DNA of 49,684 nucleotides from Stagonosporopsis chrysanthemi (taxonomy: Eukaryota; Ascomycota; Dothideomycetes; Pleosporales; Didymellaceae). This document shows positions 31,732-41,285 of this stretch, one piece after another (within the stretch, counting starts at the first letter, position 1; each line of letters opens with the position of its first letter). A program made the translations under genes and the position numbers. The stretch is taken from assembly GCA_022560025.1 (NCBI GenBank), contig JAFISE010000205.1, forward strand, positions 1 through 49,684, read 5' to 3'. Below the pieces are notes generated by a model that searched no databases, had not been told where the DNA came from, and saw only the letters and a list, made by a program, of their open reading frames with translations.

Positions 31732-33117
31732 CTAGTTGGTCAGTGCCTCCACGAGATTATCCCAGAAGCCCAAATCATACACGTTCTCTACTGCTGCCAG
31801 ACTCCACACGCGTTCAAACGAGTCAGCCTCAGCAACGCGCTGGATACGAGAGGGAAGCGATTTCGGCGCCTGACCATCCCTCGTGCGCACCAGAATATGT
31901 CTGCTCTCGAGGGGCCACGTCGTGTGCGGTTCTTCGACAGCGACCTCCTCTTCGTCTTCTGCAGGTGTGAGAATCTGCTCGGAGGAGCTTCCACTATCCT
32001 CACGACGCAGGGGTGCTGCTGTGGGATGAGACCTGGTGAAGCGATTCTCTTCCATTGTGTCTTCCCGTCTTTTCCCGAGGAATACAACGCCATCGGCCAT
32101 GTCGTCGCGCCAGTCCGCCCACTTCGAGCTCTCGTTTGTTGTCATGCCTGCCCAGATCAGGTAGATGTGATATCCTAGTAAACCGAGAGGAAGCGGCCAC
32201 GTGAGCAGGGCGAGGAGGCCAACACCTGCGGCGCTGAGACCGCCCAGATCCAGGTACAGGCTCAGATAGATTGCGAAGTAGTGGCCTTTTGCGCCGACCC
32301 AGTTCATCCAACTCTGTGGGTTTGAGCCGCGAGCAGGCTGGTAGCGATACCAGCTCTCGTACTTTGTGTAGTGGTCGGCCACGAGCGGGCTGAGTGCGTA
32401 CCAGGCTAGGTAAGCGCCATATGCGATCAGGATGCTGGTCGAGAGAAGGAGGAAGAGGAAGTACTTGTAGTTTCCGCGCCCCAGGCAGTTGTTCACCCAT
32501 ATGCAGTGGTGGTCCATCCGCGCGACACACGTCTTGCAAATACTGCAGTGCTTGCTACGTGCTGGCTTGAGGAACTGGCATGTCGAACATGTGTTTCCGG
32601 GATGGTACAGGACGCGGTCGTAGGGGTAGTGCCGCATCTGCGCAACATGGTTTTCAGGGGTGATGTGGGTGGACTTGTTCGACTTTGCGCTCAACCAGAG
32701 CCAGAAGTATGGCTGTGGTAGAAGGACGTAGACAATCAGCCTGTGATGGAGTCGTAGCCCGTGCCAGACGGTGGGCAGGATGAGCACGGCGCATGCAGTT
32801 ACGAGGCCAAGAAAGAAAACTACAATTACAGGGTGCTTGTCGTGCATGAGATAGTCGCCGAGTCTCGAACTGCCAGACGTAATGCGGCCATTGGTGAGTT
32901 TGACATCGAGGCGGCGAAGAAACGAAGGTATATGGAGAACGAAGAGGCGGTTCAAGAAGCCTATGGGCGTATTCCTATCGCGGTCAGCATGAGATGGCGG
33001 CGAGACAACAAGCGGCAATAAGTGTTACCTAAAAGCAGGCAGACGACCGAAGAAGGCTACAAACGTGAAGAACGAGATCGTGAGGGCTATTATGACTAGG
33101 GTGCGCGCGAGCGCCAT
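31732..33117 (-). CDS. SWF1: DHHC palmitoyltransferase, Swf1-like
   Basis: Two exons, 33117-33029 and 32974-31732 (54-base intron), 443 residues. Exon 1 encodes the first membrane helix (LVIIALTISFFTFVAFFG). The catalytic Cys-rich domain is intact: CSTCQFLKPARSKHCSIC, KTCVARMDHHCIWVNNC and LGRGNYKYF, with the active-site DHHC followed by further helices. About four membrane segments, as in the family. The N-terminal arrangement and the RPARSKHC/DHHCIW context fit Swf1, the ER enzyme that palmitoylates SNAREs near their membrane anchors in yeast. The C-terminus is an acidic, Ser-rich extension. Its start is 148 bases from the divergent Rap1 gene. Confidence 0.9.
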
Positions 33118-33210
33118 TGTTTACTACTGTAGCATGTGCATGTTGCTGTTGGTGGAGGAAACGTTGAAGGACCGCCGCGGCAAAGCGACCCCACAATCGC
33201 CAACGTGAGC

Positions 33211-33216
33211 ACGCGT
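33211..33216 (+). promoter_or_regulatory. ACGCGT box 1 upstream of Rap1
   Basis: Perfect MCB hexamer, 49 bases before the Rap1 ATG. Confidence 0.5.
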
Positions 33217-33223
33217 TTCCCTG

Positions 33224-33229
33224 ACGCGT
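33224..33229 (+). promoter_or_regulatory. ACGCGT box 2 upstream of Rap1
   Basis: Second perfect MCB hexamer, 36 bases before the Rap1 ATG; spaced 13 bases from the first. Confidence 0.5.
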
Positions 33230-33264
33230 CGACGTCGCTCAGTCCACACTAACACCTCACCACC

Positions 33265-35650
33265 ATGGCCTCGGCCGTCGTGTACGAAAATGTTGCCGAG
33301 GGCGCTGATCTTGCAGCAGGCGCACTCTTCGCGGGCAAGAAGTTCTGGGTTGCGCAACGCGTGCCTCATCGCACGGCATTGCTTAATGTGATCAAGGCTA
33401 ATGGTGGTTCTATTGTGCTGTTGGAGAAGCTGGCCGACTGGATGATCGCAGACCACTTCCGCAGAGACAAAAACCCGCCGGGTTCTGTCAGCTACGAATT
33501 CGTACACAAATCCGTCAAAAAAGGGGAAATCCTGAACCCAGATGACTTCCCGGCCGGTCCAAAGATAGGTATTGCACGCGACCCCGGCTCGTTGACCAGA
33601 CCTGCGAAGGATACCAGAGCGTCCTTTACGCCTGAAGAAGACCGCATATTGTATAATTGGGCGAAGTGCGCGCAGATAAGAGGAGCGCCGGTGAGCGGTA
33701 ACGTGATTTACAAGCAGCTCGAGGAAAAGGTTTTTGGACATGTGCAGATTGCCGTATGATGCTGACTAAGTACAGCATCCTCAACACCCATGGCAGTCAT
33801 GGCGCGATCGCTACGTCAAGAAACTCCAGTATTTGCCCCCTTCTAGATTCGATGCCCCCGGTGACGCTCCGCCATCTCCTCCTCCAGACCACTCGGTCAG
33901 AGTCGCTGAGCCAACCGTGGTGGAGAAGACTGTACTTGTCAAGAACAAAGACAAGGCTCGGGCTGCCTCTACAGACCACCAATCAATCAGCAAGGACCAG
34001 ACTATAAGCCAGATTTCACCCACCAATAAAGAGCGTGCAGCCAGCAAACAAGAGTATACTGTGGAGCAGCTGGCAGCAAGGTTCACAACCGACGATTGGG
34101 AAAGTCTGTATGCATTTGTTGAGATAATAGATAGTTGCTCCAAGGACGACAACTCATACAGCAACGCATGGGTAGGGTGGGCTGAAACAAGGGCAAATCA
34201 GACAGCTGAGCAATGGCGGCAATACTACGAGAAAGCGGTCAGGCCACAATGGCTGCGAGACCCTGTCTCCAAGCGGGAGCAAATCAAAAAGAAGGTTGAA
34301 GAGAAGCTTCCAGCGAGCCCAACCAGGAGCCAGAGTGCTGTTGTGGTATCTCAGGCGGCTCCTCCAGCGTCTATTGAACCTCCAAAAACAGCAGCATCGA
34401 ACACGGTTCCCTCTGGCTCAGCACTAGCTTCTGAAGCAACCGCACAGCAGGAAACACCGAGGTACATCAGAGATGGGTATGAGTCCGCACTCAAGAGGAT
34501 CAGAGGCGAAGGTAATGATGACCCGGAAAAAAGAGAAGCGTCGCGACCGGCCAAGATCCGTAGGGCGCTCAGTCCTTCACCGGCTCCAGGTGAGGCGGCA
34601 GAGGCAGTGGGAGTCGTTGGTACTCAGGAGCAGCCGCTGGAGATCTCGTCTGCTGTAGGCTCCGGGCCCGAGAGCCCAGAGCCACTCCAGCCGAACGAGT
34701 CGCAGCCACAAGAGCAAATCGCAGAGGCCATCAGCGATGCTGAGGAGGCCAGTCACAATGAAGACGTCGACAGCATAGCATCAGATGACGACGTCGAGCT
34801 CTTCACTCCATTTCCTCGTCCAACCGTCACTGAAGAGGACGATGATCGCGCAAGCGTCGCCTCCTCAACTGATATCGTCCACATCGCCCCTATCCCCCGT
34901 CCGCCACGGGTTCCCGAAGCCGAAGACGACGACGATGAAGAAAACGATGAAGAGGATGGCGAAGAAGATGATGAAGAAAACAGCAAGAGAGACGACGAAG
35001 GAACCCATGACGAGGACGAAGACGAAAACCTCCCCTCCAACTCCCCCACACCCCGTGCCAACCGCTACGCCGCCTTCGACACCCAAGCCATCCTCTCGCC
35101 CTCGCAATCCCAACCCAACATCGCCACCCTCCTTCGCCCCGACTTTTTCTCCTCGCCCCCGCACCACCCTGAATCCGACGCTTCAACCACCGAGTCCCTC
35201 CAGCAATTCAGCAGCATCCTGCACGACCAACCCCAGCACCACCCCACTCACAACCCGCACCCCTCCCCCCCACGCCACGCATCTCCCACCCCCTCCGCCA
35301 CTTCCGTCGCCTCGTCAACCGGCTCACTCGACCCCGACCCGCCCCTGTCCGCCTCCGAAATGGACGGCTTCTTCACCACCCAGCAGCGCGCAGGATTCAG
35401 CTCCGCATTCATCACCGCCGCGCTGAAGCGCACGCGCTGCCGCCCCGGGCTCGCGGTGGAGGTGCTGGAGGCGTGGCGCAGGGGCGAGCCGCTCCCCGTG
35501 CGGCGCGGCGTGTGGAGTCGGCACGAGGACGAGGTGGTGAGGCGGGGGGACGGGCGGGCGCTGGCGGGGTTGGGGCAGCGGCATACGGTGGATGGGTGGG
35601 GAGGGGTGACGGAGCGTGCGAGGTTTTTGGAGGCGTGGGAGGAGCGGTAG
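33265..35650 (+). CDS. RAP1: Rap1-type telomere protein (BRCT, Myb, RCT)
   Basis: Two exons, 33265-33729 and 33776-35650 (46-base intron inside the Myb domain), 779 residues. An N-terminal BRCT-like region spans about residues 15-100 (GKKFWVAQRVPHRTALLNVI, GSIVLLEKLADWMIAD). The Rap1 Myb domain runs about 117-175 (RASFTPEEDRILYNWAK, then HPQHPWQSWRDRYVKKL). A second Myb-like/SANT region follows (FTTDDWESLYAF ... QTAEQWRQYYEKAVRPQW). A long Ser/Asp/Glu-rich disordered segment leads to a C-terminal RCT domain (FFTTQQRAGFSSAFITAALKR to RARFLEAWEE). In fungi Rap1 joins the shelterin-like telomere complex, either binding DNA itself or through Taz1. The last ~600 bases are markedly GC-rich. Confidence 0.9.
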
Positions 35651-36547
35651 GGAGAGGGCTGAGCGGGAGGAGGGGGAATGTCGCGCGTGTGCACAGTAGA
35701 ATAGAGTGGGGGGCCTGCAGAGATACCTAATGTTCAGACCGTTCGATGGCCGTACTGGCCTTACTGCATGCCCAATTGTCCATCCCACCACCACCACCAT
35801 TGCACACCTTCTCTCCCCCACATCCCTTCCCTTCTCGATCTCACACTCCACCCCCTCAAACCCTCTTTCCAACCCCTCAACCACACATCACATCCCAACC
35901 ACCACACACACTGCCCCCCCTCCGCAACCAAGCCAATTCGGACCTAGCTCGGCATGCCTTGCGGAACGATCCGCCCGCCCGCCGGGGGACCTACATATCT
36001 CCTCTCGTCTCGACGTCGGGGCGCGGGAGGAAAGAAAAGGAAAAAGACAAGACACGACAAGGCAGGGCGGTGTGTGTGGGTGGGGCAGAAGCTGGTGGAA
36101 AGTGCGGGGGGTTATTCTATACGGTACATAGAAGTGGCAGGGAGTTGCCGGGAGGTGAGTTTGCGTGCAGGGGGGTGGGGGGTGGCCTACGTGTACGTCT
36201 TCCGGGGATTCCGCAACTTGTGTGCATGGGGGGGGGGGGGGGGGAATGGCAAGCATGGAAGTTCAAACCACGGATTCGGAGGATTTTGAGGGTGGCGTTT
36301 TGGAGTGTGAAGGTTCGTTGCTGTCTATACCATATTTCCACGCAAAGCAAAATGGAGGTTGATCTATACGCCTGTGTAACATCCCCACCCCGGCTTCACC
36401 TCTCTCTCCTCCTGCATGTCGTTCGGGGGTTTTCATGCACCAAGCACTCGCGGCTTGTTCGGTCGTGCGCTCATAGGGCCGGTCGCCCGCTCCGCCGGTA
36501 CCGCTCAGCCTGTGCGCTTGTCGGTCTGTGCCTCTTCAAAGCAGTAT
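35651..36547. other. Gene-free, pyrimidine/G-rich stretch
   Basis: About 900 bases between the ends of Rap1 and cytochrome b5 (converging). It contains C/A-rich tracts (35780-35930) and a run of 17 Gs at 36228-36244. Open frames here have low-complexity content and no recognisable motif. Confidence 0.55.
36228..36244. repeat. Poly-G run (17 bases)
   Basis: An uninterrupted run of 17 G. It resembles the homopolymers at the contig ends and could be real or a sequencing artefact; its length is uncertain for that reason. Confidence 0.8.
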
Positions 36548-37282
36548 CTACTGCTGCTCACTCTGGCTCTGGAGGTACTTGTAGGCGCCGAATGCGAGCG
36601 CGCCGCCGATGAGGATGATGGCGTACAGGCCGACGCCGGTTGAGGCGCCGTCGGTTGTCGAGGCGGTTGCGCCGGACTGTGCGTAGCTCTTGGGCTTGGG
36701 GTCGTTCGCCTGAGGCAAGTGTCAGCTTATGCGAGATTGTGTGGTGTTGTGCGTGAGAGTGTCAGATGGGTGCGCGGAATGATTCCGTGCGATTGCTGGG
36801 CCCAGATGATTTCTTGATACTGGGGGAACAGGCGAAGGAATCGAGAGTAGGCTCTCGTCTTGCTCAGGGAGCGTGTTCAGAGGTGTATCGTGCTGGGGAA
36901 GAGCGTACCTGGCGCTTCAGGTTGCCAACAAGCAGACCCTCGAGGATCTCGCGCGCCTCGTCTGAGTGGCCAACATCCTCAAAAGCCTCGGTCGAGTCCT
37001 GGCCAGCAACGTCGAGAAGGACTTCCTCACCACCACTGCGTGCTCGTTAGCATCGACTACAGTATTCACCACGCATCGGTCCCGCGCCTCAATGCGTTAT
37101 CGGCGCAATGTGGGGTGCGGGACAGCAGAGCAACGTGTCGACTGCTCAGCAGGGACAACGTACGGGTGCTCGTCGACGAAGCTTGTGCAGTCGTAGACCT
37201 TGTCGTGGACAACAAGGTAGAGGTCCTTCTTGGAGGCGTGCTCAGAGACCTCCGAGTAGGTGAATTCCTTGGTCGCAGACAT
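36548..37282 (-). CDS. CYB5: Cytochrome b5, tail-anchored
   Basis: Three exons: 37282-37164, 37035-36909 and 36709-36548, 135 residues. The haem-binding domain is canonical: EFTYSEVSEHASKKDLYLVV, then DEHPGGEEVLLDVAGQD with axial His39 and the second axial His63 in EDVGHSDEARDILEG. A short hydrophilic linker leads to a single C-terminal membrane helix (GLYAIILIGGALAFGAYKYL), the tail anchor. Cytochrome b5 donates electrons to ER desaturases, hydroxylases and P450s. The intron placement restores the HPGG and LKRQ/ANDPK junctions exactly. Intron 1 is 128 bases, intron 2 is 199 bases, longer than most here. Confidence 0.95.
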
Positions 37283-37905
37283 TGTGATGTGGGCTGTGGA
37301 GGGTGGAAATGGCTGGCGTGGTACCAAAGGGCGACTTTAAGGGGGCAGCGAGTGTCGAGGTCGCGGATGCGGGGGAGTCACTGTAGGAGGAAGCTCGGTG
37401 GTGACACGACCACAAATGGCACCAGATTATCTGACAGCAACCGAGCCGAGCGGGATGGACGCTCGGGTGCGGACGTGCTTGCGAAACGCCCCATTTGGTA
37501 GTAGGTCAACAAATTGCTGCCCCATCATTGGCTGGCATCACGGCCTCCACATCTGGCAAGAGTTCCCTGCTGTTGGCGGTCTCGTTGTCCGTTTCGAGGG
37601 GCAATTTTTCCGCCCTCTACACGACGTCGAGTGTTATCAATCTACACGTGTACATGTGGTCAAGTTTGACAAGCCTCGTGGAAGTGGTCGTCTTTCACTC
37701 TCATCAAAGACAACAAGAGTGTGAAGGACGCCGGTTGCAAGAGGAGATGAAAGGCAACATTTGGATCGTCGCCAGACTGCCGTGGTTGACTGCCTGCCGA
37801 AGCAGGTCAAAATCACCGAGAGTGCTCCGAGGTGGTGTGTACAATGCTAATTGAACGCCTGCGCTATACTATGCTAATACTTGATACGTAACTCTCCGCA
37901 AAAGA
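37283..37905. other. Intergenic, nothing recognised
   Basis: About 620 bases between the cytochrome b5 start and the 3' end of the flavoprotein-repeat gene (both minus). No recognisable coding sequence or repeat. Confidence 0.5.
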
Positions 37906-39630
37906 TCAAGAGCCCAAGGTCTTGACCTTCATCCACTCACTCGTTCCAACGCCCAGGTTCAGCCCGTTCTCGGCCCACCATCGTCTCACACTCTCGCCAG
38001 CCTCTCCCTCACGACCATCCTCCAAGGCCTCCTCGATATCGCACGTTTTGTATTCAACCTTCAGCCCGCTCTTCTTCCACCACTCCAACACATCAGCCTT
38101 GCCCATTTTGGTTGGGCCCACCAGCACCTGGTTGTCGAAGAGCATCTTCTCGCCGCGGATTGATCTCCAGTAGTCCAGTATCTGCGTATGCCCATGTGTG
38201 GACGCGATCTTGGTGACAGTGTCTTCATGTGAGAAGGGCACACTGCTGTTGACCCACCATTTGATCGCATCGAGCTTGTTTGATTGTGTTGCGTATGTTA
38301 TGGATTTGCCAACCTTGAGCTTGAGTGGATCACGCAGCTTCGCAGGCAGTGCCTCTTCGCCTGGGGTTGGTGGCGTGCGGTGTCGCGAGTGCTCCTTCCA
38401 CCACTGCAAGACAGGTATGTGGCACTGCGAAGATGCTTGTTCAAGAGCAGCTTCGGTGTACTTCAGAGGCAGACCAGAGTTATACCACCAATCAAGCGCG
38501 TTTGTGGAGTTGTTGCGAGATGCGGCGTCCATGGCTTCGGGGGAATACTCTTTGGTCAGGAAGGTTGGCGATGTACGCCAATAGTCGAGAATCTCGGTCT
38601 TGCCGAAAAGACTTGCTTTGTGGGGCAAGAAGGTATGCCCAAAGTGCTGCCAGTAGAGGTCCTTGTGATAGTACTCGAGGTGCTTGAGCACGGGTACCAT
38701 TGCGAAACGCATGATCAGATCTAGGCACGGACGTGTGATGCGAGAGGGTCTTTCGGTGTCAAAGAGCTTTGCAATATCAGCATAACTGCAAGTCAGCAGT
38801 GTCCAGCCCAGCTTCTGCATCTGGGTCTTGGGACCCGCTTCACTGGCAGCCTGCTGCCACTCGCGAGGCACCGGCAGGTTAGTGTGCACATTCAGTGTTG
38901 TGGCCAACTCCCAGTCCTCGGTGTATTCGAGGATGATGGACCAAAGCTCTGGCGGAAGACGGGGTCCTTTGTTCATGAGTGGCTTCAAGGCAGGCAGATG
39001 TGCGGTCAACAGCGCGACGCTGCGTGCACCGACTGCCATCAAGTCGATTTGTGTCTGCACCGACTCGCTCAATTCCTTGTGTCCTCCCCATGGCACGGCC
39101 TTTTTCCCGGTCTTGTCAATGTTCCACAACAATGGAGGCAAGACACGGATCCAGTTCATCTTCTTCTTTATCTTGGTGATTTGCTTCTTCGACATAGGAT
39201 GCTCCCACTGCAGAGTCGACATGCCCGGTATCAGAAGAATCTTCTTTGATACATCCCAACTACGCAATATTTTCAAATGCAAGTTGCTTGTGAAACCGTG
39301 CAGCATTTGTGCCATGTTTTCGGCGTCGAGCGGCGCAAGAACCAGCAAGTCTGCCCACGCGCAGTACTCGGCGACCTGCGTGTCGACATGATCATCGTGT
39401 TGCCACCCCAGTCTGTGGCTTTCGACGTTGTACGTATGCCAAACAGGCTCGAGACTCGACGGGATGGTGATGGATGGTGACGTTGGAAACGGCGCGCGGG
39501 CTATAATGCGCAGGGAGACATTGTCGAGGCGTTGCAGGCGCGCAAGGAGGGTGGTGCTGAACTTGGAGGCAGCGGAATCGGTCAGTGCGACGAGGACCTT
39601 GAGTGGACGCGCAGCGGGTGACGAGGTCAT
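37906..39630 (-). CDS. HFCD flavoprotein-fold protein fused to F-box-like segment and W-W repeats
   Basis: Uninterrupted, 574 residues, start MTSSPAARPLKVLV; 34 upstream codons are open but are less conserved-looking. Residues ~9-160 are an HFCD/flavoprotein domain of the Hal3/PPCDC type: KVLVALTDSAASKFSTTLL, WADLLVLAPLDAENMAQML, HGFTSNLHLKILRSWD and the PGMSTLQWEHP loop. The decarboxylase His (HxExxxWAD in Hal3) corresponds to Val86 and the Asn of PAMNxxMW to Ser138, so catalysis is unlikely. Around 245-285 is an F-box-like stretch (RLPPELWSIILEYTEDWELA). The last ~200 residues hold about seven imperfect 28-35 residue repeats with the core [LI]-x-x-[WY]-W, e.g. ALDWWYNSGLPLKYT, AIKWWVNSSVPFSH, VLEWWKKSGLKVEY. 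Predicted role: ligand- or flavin-sensing scaffold; unproven. Confidence 0.75.
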   Translation of the reverse strand: MTSSPAARPLKVLVALTDSAASKFSTTLLARLQRLDNVSLRIIARAPFPTSPSITIPSSLEPVWHTYNVESHRLGWQHDDHVDTQVAEYCAWADLLVLAPLDAENMAQMLHGFTSNLHLKILRSWDVSKKILLIPGMSTLQWEHPMSKKQITKIKKKMNWIRVLPPLLWNIDKTGKKAVPWGGHKELSESVQTQIDLMAVGARSVALLTAHLPALKPLMNKGPRLPPELWSIILEYTEDWELATTLNVHTNLPVPREWQQAASEAGPKTQMQKLGWTLLTCSYADIAKLFDTERPSRITRPCLDLIMRFAMVPVLKHLEYYHKDLYWQHFGHTFLPHKASLFGKTEILDYWRTSPTFLTKEYSPEAMDAASRNNSTNALDWWYNSGLPLKYTEAALEQASSQCHIPVLQWWKEHSRHRTPPTPGEEALPAKLRDPLKLKVGKSITYATQSNKLDAIKWWVNSSVPFSHEDTVTKIASTHGHTQILDYWRSIRGEKMLFDNQVLVGPTKMGKADVLEWWKKSGLKVEYKTCDIEEALEDGREGEAGESVRRWWAENGLNLGVGTSEWMKVKTLGS

Positions 39631-41285
39631 AGGGTCGTTGTGGCGTATTGGGCAGTGTGGAGGAAGTGTGCGGTGATCTGAAGCATGGGAATGTGTTAGC
39701 ATGTTAGACCGCCATTGGCCGCCGCCCCACAATCCCTCACACCACCGCGGACCCTATTCCAGAATCCAACTGATGGCTCTGGCACTGACAGAGCATGGAG
39801 GGCATGGTGATGTGACATGACATGTCGAACATCGCACGAGGCACGTCCAAGCTCCAGAAAAAGTCGGTTGGCCAGAGTGGAGCCCTACGTAGATGATCTT
39901 GGTGAGGACGGTTCTACGGGCTTGCCCAAAGCCAAAGCAGGGCTTGGCGTCCTTTGATCAGTGAGACGGGCGACTTAGAAGAGTCCGGTTATGCAAGCGT
40001 CCTAGCGAGTGCGTCGTTTCGAGGCGTGCACGTGACAGGGGACTCGGCGACTCAGCACTCAGGCAAACAACAACAAGGAGATCTACGATGCAGCGGCCTC
40101 GAAGACGCGGCTTATCGGGGTGGATACGGGATCGTGCAAGGTTGAGACACCGCAGCATAGGGACCGGTGTGACGCTGCAGCATCGTTTCATGGCAAGATC
40201 TCCATCAGACCCCAGGTGCTCCGTATTTGCGCGTGGGCTCGCGGGCTGCTGTGGGCGGCATTGGCTGGAAGGCAGCTCCACCGCCGCGGACACCAGCAGA
40301 GATGAGATTTTCGGCCCCTCTGATGCTGCGATGAGTGGCCGCGCTGGGCCGGGGGATGGGTGCATCAGGAACAAGCTTCATGCGCTCATGCTTAGGGCAG
40401 GTGTTCGAGGGCGGGCGTGAGCTGTCTCGCCGTCTTCACAAGTCGACTCAGGGCGCGTTGTGCCTCTTGTGCGCCAGCCCACTTGGCCTGCACATCATGG
40501 CGCCTCCAAGCCTATGACGCACCGGCAGCGCTCCTCGAACCACGATCCGCGATGGGGCAGGGGCACAATTGCATCCTGCATCGTGGTTTCCCATCTAAGC
40601 GTACGCTGTCGCCGGCGCTCGTCCAGCACCCGGCGATCCAGCACCGCCACCCACCCTGCAAAGCCGTCCCGCAGGGCCAATCTTGCACACCAAACGGTGC
40701 TAGCCGCTAGCGGGCAAGCAGGCCGCCGATCGTTCAAGTCTTGCTTCCTGAGATCGACATCTGTGAGTGCATCAAGCGGTGCAAGCCACACGACGCAGCA
40801 AGCGTCCCGTAGCCTTTCCCCTCGCAGGTGGTCATACACGCCAACACCAGCGGCTGGTCGTCGTCGTTATTCCACTCTGCCTGCCGACCAGAAGATGCGA
40901 GTGTCGAGGAACGAGAGACTCGCACTTCCTACGCTCACGGCGCAGTTGCCTCTTGCAAGCCGGCCCTGGTCAGACCGACCTTGATGCTCCCTGGACCCTC
41001 CTAAGCTCCGCTCTCCGCCACCGCGGTCCACGCCCACGCCCACCCAGTATTCTCCGTACCCTGCATACGCCAAGGCGAGCAGCATCGCGACAAAACCTGC
41101 GAGCCTGGCCAGCACTCGCGTCACCCACAGCATCGCCGTGCAGCATCGAGTCCATGGACGCCTGACCTGAGCGCGTCGCACATCAGTCTCGAGTGCGCGC
41201 TCCTCGACCGCCCCCGAATCCCGGCTTGCCACAGCCTCTTTCCCACCAAGCGTCCCCGCGTTCCTGCACACGGAGCAGCGACCCC
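39631..41285. other. Divergent 1.65 kb region before the phytochrome
   Basis: This lies between the start codons of the HFCD fusion (minus) and the phytochrome (plus). It should hold both promoters and probably a long phytochrome 5' leader. Short frames overlap in all phases with low motif content. No motif was confidently assigned. Confidence 0.5.

Larger units (their letters stand above)
33118..33264. promoter_or_regulatory. Bidirectional promoter with two ACGCGT (MCB) boxes
   Basis: The 147 bases between the Swf1-like and Rap1 start codons carry ACGCGT at 33211-33216 and 33224-33229, the MluI cell-cycle box bound by MBF (Mbp1/Swi6, Res1/Res2/Cdc10) at G1/S genes. Both lie 36-54 bases before the Rap1 ATG and about 100 bases from the Swf1 ATG. 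Confidence 0.55.

Noticed and set aside
34865..35186. Gly/Val-rich minus-strand frames over Rap1.
   Set aside because: They are shadows of the acidic Rap1 region in another frame.
35746..36612. A 288-codon plus-strand frame between Rap1 and cytochrome b5.
   Set aside because: It is low-complexity Pro/His/Arg/Gly sequence over the poly-G run and has no recognisable motif.
40460..41165. Several 130-210 codon frames upstream of the phytochrome.
   Set aside because: They overlap on both strands, show no domain and look like GC-rich chance frames in a 5' leader.
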